Shown piece after piece: positions 60,246 through 64,000 of a stretch of DNA of 64,000 nt (positions are counted from its first letter, which is position 1; each line of letters begins with the position of its first letter). The stretch comes from Opitutaceae bacterium. GTDB taxonomy: Bacteria; Verrucomicrobiota; Verrucomicrobiia; Opitutales; Opitutaceae. Made by a program: the position numbers and the translations under genes. Under the pieces are notes generated by a model that searched no databases, was not told where the DNA came from, and saw only the letters and a list, made by a program, of their open reading frames with translations. The stretch covers positions 1,196,001 through 1,260,000 of the forward strand of contig JAWLBB010000001.1 in assembly GCA_041395105.1 (NCBI GenBank), given 5' to 3'.

Positions 60246-62837
60246 TCAGAACCTGAACTGCAGGCCGGCGTTCACGGTCAGTGGCGCCCCGAGGAAGGTT
60301 TCAGCACGCTGAGGGCTGTGTGACGGCGCACCGGGAACACCTTCGAAGCTGCTGTTGTCAGTCGCATCCGAGACATAAACCTCGTCAAAGAGGTTGAAGA
60401 CGTGGAGGAAGACCGAAGTCTCGACATCGCCGAAGATGCGAACCGGCAGGCGGTAGGATCCGTGGAAGTCGAAGACGGTGAAGCTCGGGATCTCCCAGGC
60501 CTGTCCCCGATCGGTCTCATCCTGGCGGGACGACGGATCATAATCGGCCCAGTAACGGCTGTAAGTACGGCCCTGGAGCTTGAGGGAAAGGCCGTTGACG
60601 GGGAAGAATGTAACGGCATAGGCGAACTGGGTCTGCGGGGCGTCGCCCACCTGAAGATCCTTCAGATAGAGCTTGCCCGAATTGGGGACGGGATTGCCGG
60701 TGGTGATGTCGTACTCCTCGAACGGAGCATCCGCAACGTAAGTCCAGTCGCCAATCGAGACGGCGGCATCGAACCGCAGCCATTTCAGAGGCAACCAGGC
60801 GGCTTCGGCCTCGATCCCCTGGTAATCCGAATCGACCCCGCGCTGATAGGTGATCGTGTTGTTCTGTTCGCTGACCGAGGAAATCGTCCGGTCGCGCCAT
60901 TGGGTCGAGTAGACATTGGCCGAGACATTGAACTTTCGGTCCTTGGTCTCGTAGCGCAGACCTGCTTCGAAGGAGGTGAATTCCTCGTTGATCGGATCGA
61001 TCAGGGTGCCGGTCACGTCATCAATGGCGCCGTCGAAGATCGGTGCTTTGGTCACCCATCCGGCGTTGACGAACGCGCTCAATTGCGGAGTGAAGGCATA
61101 ATTCACGCCGCCCTTGATCTGATGTCCGTCCAGGCCGTTGCTCTCGAGGGAATAGGCTTCACTGGAGCCGGCTGACGCGCGCCGGAAGTTGTCCGTGTAG
61201 CCATAATCAATCGTCGAGTAACCGTAGACGCCGAAGGCATGCAGCGGCCCGTTGCTGTACTGGCCCTGGACGAAGAGACCAAGCCAGTCGACCGTATTGG
61301 AGTTGTTGTAGTCAACCGTGTCGCCGAGCCCGAGCCGGGTGTCGTTGCCGTTGGCCCAGAACTCGCTTTCCTGACCGGGGGCGGGGAGGTAGTAGTCGCC
61401 GCCGAGCAGATCTCGGATTTCCCGGAAATGGTCGAGTGAGGCCGTTCGCCAGTCCACTCCGGCGGTCATGGTGAAGTTGTCGGAGAATTCCTGGGTCAGT
61501 TTGGAGACAATCCCGTACTGATCCTGGATGTTCACGCTGTTGCGCAGGATGGCCAGCGACTCGCCCGCATTCTTGTCGCGGTCATCCCGCACGGTGCGGG
61601 TGCCTTCGTTGGCCGCGATCGTCTTGTTCCAGTCGTAGGCGCTGCCGTAGAGCGGATCGGTATTGGGCAGAAAACCAAAAGCCCGCGAACTGCTCTGGAA
61701 ACCGTAGACGTTGCTGGTATTGTAGAGCGTACCGGATCCACCACCGCGGCCGCCCGAGTAATAGAAGACGGTGGCCAGCTTGGTTTTCTCGGCAAGGGTG
61801 GAGTACCAATTGACGTTGATCTGGGGCTTGTGAAAGTAGTTCTCCCGTTCGTTCAGGAAACCGGCGTCCTGCCGACTGTGCTGGCCACCCCAGTAGTACT
61901 GTTGTCCGGTATAGCTCGAACTCACCGGAGCATAGTTGGGATTGAACTCGAGGCCGGAATCCACCGGCCCGCGGGTGAGGGCACCTTCGATGTCCGCCTC
62001 GGAGTAGCCGAGAGACCGGGCGTAGTCGGCGTCGTAGGCCGCGATGTTGGAGGCGAAGGTCCGCTGACCGTGCCGCTGGGGCGAACCGATGGCGAAGAGC
62101 TCGATCCGGTTGCGCTCGTTGATCAGGATGGTCGAGCCGAAATAGTAGCCGGTTCCTCTGGTCCATGTGCCGCGGGCGTAGCCGTCGCCGGTCTTGGCGA
62201 CGAGGCCGACGGTGAAGGCAACTCTCTCCTTGAGCAGGCCGGTGCTCAGGACGATGGTCCCTTTCAGAAAGCCGTTGCTGCCGGCTTCCAGCTTGACCGA
62301 GCCACCGGCTTTTGAGGAAGCCGGATCGGTGATGATGTTCATGGTGCCACCGATCGAGGGAGTCGGCAGGGTCACGTTACTGAGTCCCCGCTGCATCTGG
62401 ATGGTCGCTGTCACATCTCCCAGCCCGTCCCAGTTCGACCAGTAGAGCCAGCCGTTCTCGATGTCATTGGTTGGGACACCATTGATCAGGATCGAGACAT
62501 TTCGCTGGTTGAAGCCGCGGACGTTGACCCGTGCGTCACCGGCGCCTCCGCTGTCGGTCGTCGCGTAGACTGACGGCGTCGTGTTCAGCACCAGCGGGAT
62601 ATCTCGGGAGCCCAACTCGGCCGCGATGGTCTCCTTCGACATTTCGGTAAAGGCCACCGGCGTCTCGCCGGGAATGGCCTGATCGGAGAACGTTTTCATG
62701 CTGGTGACCTCGAAAGCCTCGAGTTCGACCACCGGAGATTCGGGTTCGGTCGAGGCGGAAGCGGCCTCTTGGGCGTGCAGACCGGCCCAGCCGGTAGCGA
62801 CGGTCGCGAACAGACCAATCGTGTTCTTCAGATTCAT
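60246..62837 (-). CDS. TonB-dependent outer-membrane receptor
   Basis: An 863-residue receptor with a signal peptide (residues 1-22, ..GWAGLHA), a possible TonB box around VVELEAFEVTS, a plug domain (~50-190: IPLVLNTTPSVYATTDSG.., VNVRGFNQRNVSILINGVP, GGTMNIIT) and a 22-strand barrel that ends NAGLQFRF with the terminal Phe. It imports siderophores, oligosaccharides or similar, powered by TonB. No carbohydrate hydrolase or SusD-type gene is next to it, so substrate is not suggested by context. An isolated gene with its own terminator and long leader. Confidence 0.95.
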   Translation of the reverse strand: MNLKNTIGLFATVATGWAGLHAQEAASASTEPESPVVELEAFEVTSMKTFSDQAIPGETPVAFTEMSKETIAAELGSRDIPLVLNTTPSVYATTDSGGAGDARVNVRGFNQRNVSILINGVPTNDIENGWLYWSNWDGLGDVTATIQMQRGLSNVTLPTPSIGGTMNIITDPASSKAGGSVKLEAGSNGFLKGTIVLSTGLLKERVAFTVGLVAKTGDGYARGTWTRGTGYYFGSTILINERNRIELFAIGSPQRHGQRTFASNIAAYDADYARSLGYSEADIEGALTRGPVDSGLEFNPNYAPVSSSYTGQQYYWGGQHSRQDAGFLNERENYFHKPQINVNWYSTLAEKTKLATVFYYSGGRGGGSGTLYNTSNVYGFQSSSRAFGFLPNTDPLYGSAYDWNKTIAANEGTRTVRDDRDKNAGESLAILRNSVNIQDQYGIVSKLTQEFSDNFTMTAGVDWRTASLDHFREIRDLLGGDYYLPAPGQESEFWANGNDTRLGLGDTVDYNNSNTVDWLGLFVQGQYSNGPLHAFGVYGYSTIDYGYTDNFRRASAGSSEAYSLESNGLDGHQIKGGVNYAFTPQLSAFVNAGWVTKAPIFDGAIDDVTGTLIDPINEEFTSFEAGLRYETKDRKFNVSANVYSTQWRDRTISSVSEQNNTITYQRGVDSDYQGIEAEAAWLPLKWLRFDAAVSIGDWTYVADAPFEEYDITTGNPVPNSGKLYLKDLQVGDAPQTQFAYAVTFFPVNGLSLKLQGRTYSRYWADYDPSSRQDETDRGQAWEIPSFTVFDFHGSYRLPVRIFGDVETSVFLHVFNLFDEVYVSDATDNSSFEGVPGAPSHSPQRAETFLGAPLTVNAGLQFRF

Positions 62838-63166
62838 TCGGATTCAGGTTCGTTTGTGGTTTGCCTTCCGGCATCCCGAAGCGCACCGCGCGCATATCTG
62901 AATGCCGGGGTAGGCTCGAAGATTTGCGGGATCATCGGCCGGGATCAATGTCGCTTTTTGATTGTGAACAACTTTATTGGCCGAATTGACACTCCTGTAA
63001 CCCGGAGGTGGTTGAACGCCGGGGACGGGAGGGCATCCAGGACTGGCGCGACAGCTCAGGACCAGCCCGGATCAAGAGTTTTCCTGATCGCCCATCCCCG
63101 GAAATGTGGGTGGAGCGAAGCTGGATGTTCTACCCGGGTGGGGATTCGGTTCGGCTCGGCGGGAAG
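62838..63166. other. 329-bp upstream region of the TonB receptor gene
   Basis: No supported gene. It should carry the receptor promoter and a long 5' leader on the minus strand. A 7-bp inverted repeat CCGGCAT/ATGCCGG with a long loop lies at 62868-62908, within that leader. AT-richer sequence at 62955-62990 is the best promoter area, but no -35/-10 pair is convincing. A Fur-type or LacI-type operator could not be recognised. Confidence 0.4.
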
Positions 63167-63622
63167 TCAGTCTTCCTTCGGGCCCGGAGCCTTCAGCTCG
63201 GTCTCGGGCGGGGCTTTGGTCTTCTCGGCCGCGATTCCCACGACGACGAATTCCATCGAGCCCACATCGTCCATGCCGAGGTTTCCGGTCAGAACGGCGG
63301 TTATCTGCTGGCGCAGCCGATCCGAGAAATCGCGAATCCGTGCGGATTCGCGGAGTTGCAGCTGGATCCGTGTCTGCATGCGCCCGCCGCTTGTGCCCAC
63401 CGCAACTTTGGCGCGGACAATTTCCGGAAACGATTCGCAGGTCCGGGCGATGACATCTTCAAGGGCCTTTCGGGCGATGGTGACGGATCCGTTGTCCGCG
63501 GTAAAGGCGGTCACCCGGTTCTTGGGGCGGCGGATCATCGACCAGAGAAGAACCACGAAGAACGCGGTGCAGAACGCAAAGATGACAATCGTCAGGTAGA
63601 TGTCCGGTATTGCGGCGATCAT
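63167..63622 (-). CDS. AmaP-like membrane protein with Asp23-type domain
   Basis: A ~151-residue protein with one membrane helix (residues ~7-28, IYLTIVIFAFCTAFFVVLLWS), then a small alpha/beta domain resembling the Asp23/AmaP family (VTIARKALEDVIARTCESF, KVAVGTSGGRMQTRIQLQL). In Gram-positives AmaP anchors Asp23 at the membrane. The Asp23-type gene lies 46 bases upstream on the same strand, so the pair is likely functional. The ATG at 63622 precedes the membrane helix. Confidence 0.7.
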   Translation of the reverse strand: MIAAIPDIYLTIVIFAFCTAFFVVLLWSMIRRPKNRVTAFTADNGSVTIARKALEDVIARTCESFPEIVRAKVAVGTSGGRMQTRIQLQLRESARIRDFSDRLRQQITAVLTGNLGMDDVGSMEFVVVGIAAEKTKAPPETELKAPGPKED

Positions 63623-63668
63623 GATTTGGGGAACGGGGAAGGCGATTGCCGTCCCCGTCGGAGAGCGG

Positions 63669-64000
63669 TCAATTGCTGTCGGCGTGGTCCTGGGATTCCC
63701 AGTCGTCGCTCCGGTCGGAACCGGACTTGGCGGCCGCGGATGGCATCTTGACTCCCTCGATGACCACATCGACCCGTTCAACCGGTTTTCCGGTCATGGT
63801 CGTGACCTGTTTGCTGACGGCAAGCTGGACTTCATAGGCCGTCTTGGCCAGTTCGGTGCCGAATTCCATGATGACCCGCAGCTCAATCAGGTAGTTGCCG
63901 TGTTCATTCTCGCTGACCCGGACTCCTCGATCGGATTCCTTCTTGGAGAAAAGATCGGCGATGCCGTCGACGAAGCCGCCTCCCACACCGCTGACGCCGT
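63669..64000 (-). CDS. Asp23/Gls24 family envelope stress protein, partial
   Basis: The C-terminal ~110 residues; the frame is open to the end of the window, so the start is missing. GGGFVDGIADLFSKK, GVRVSENEHGNYLIELRVIMEFGTELAKTAYEVQ and VTTMTGKPVERVDVVIEGV are the Asp23 (alkaline shock protein) pattern. Its C-terminus has an extra acidic tail (SDRSDDWESQDHADSN). Partner is the AmaP-like gene 46 bases downstream. Known for Gram-positive envelope homeostasis, also found in other phyla. Confidence 0.85.
   Translation of the reverse strand, partial: GVSGVGGGFVDGIADLFSKKESDRGVRVSENEHGNYLIELRVIMEFGTELAKTAYEVQLAVSKQVTTMTGKPVERVDVVIEGVKMPSAAAKSGSDRSDDWESQDHADSN

Noticed and set aside
1..64000. tRNA, rRNA, CRISPR arrays, insertion sequences, phage genes
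   Set aside because: No T-loop/acceptor pattern, repeat-spacer array, transposase or integrase was found by reading both strands.

Overview
The window is a 64 kb piece of a GC-rich (roughly 60-65%) Gram-negative chromosome. The gene content fits Verrucomicrobiota, most likely Opitutales/Opitutaceae. This is inferred from a pilM-N-O-(P)-Q cluster, a large TonB-dependent receptor, a small AURKAIP1/COX24-type ribosomal protein, FloA/NfeD, FolE2 and a sodium:solute symporter with its DUF4212 partner. No marker gene is present to prove it. There are about 62 protein genes. I see no rRNA, tRNA, CRISPR array, transposase or prophage. It reads as ordinary chromosome with many short operons.

Layout. 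1-4.4 kb: AddAB/RecB-like recombination nuclease and helicase-nuclease. 4.5-4.6 kb: tiny basic ribosomal protein, then an unassigned GC-rich intergenic stretch. 5-9.2 kb: type IV pilus / type II secretion inner-membrane platform and secretin. 9.3-15.1 kb (mostly minus): YjbQ, an ECF sigma / anti-sigma-like / HtrA-like cassette, polyprenyl synthase, CPBP protease, KdsD. 15.2-16 kb: LysM lipoprotein. 16-19.8 kb (minus): four-gene operon of MetE-like, Gfo/Idh/MocA, shrunken sugar isomerase and enolase-superfamily proteins. 20-24 kb: GDSL esterase and an ABC exporter pair. 24.4-26.8 kb: Nudix, DinB, PAS protein. 26.7-29.6 kb: rRNA/tRNA methyltransferase and a second ECF sigma / anti-sigma-like / PDZ cassette. 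30-35 kb: aldo/keto reductase, phasin-like plus UbiB, glutamate dehydrogenase, WalJ-like hydrolase. 35.5-37.8 kb: PTPS-FolE2-SDR, which looks like a complete tetrahydrobiopterin route. 37.9-42.8 kb: SYLF protein, IspH with an N-terminal Nudix-like extension, epimerase, DUF3313 lipoprotein, double-CDGSH protein. 42.8-50.7 kb: symporter, ClC channel, mutarotase, NfeD-NfeD-FloA. 51.5-54.9 kb: RodZ-like and FtsK. 55-60.2 kb: ManA, AsmA-like, GrpE, DnaJ, PurN, PrmA. 60.2-64 kb: TonB receptor and an Asp23-type pair cut by the window edge.

Themes. Envelope homeostasis recurs: two sigma/anti-sigma/PDZ cassettes, Asp23 proteins, FloA/NfeD, a CPBP protease and a LysM protein. In the first cassette the HtrA-like protein has lost all three catalytic residues. 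In the second the protease domain is absent and only a PDZ protein remains. Together they suggest envelope signalling that uses PDZ proteins without their own proteolysis. Other points of interest are the Nudix-like/IspH fusion, the internally deleted isomerase held in a translationally coupled operon, the PAS gene with no normal start codon, and a candidate small RNA near 20.0 kb.
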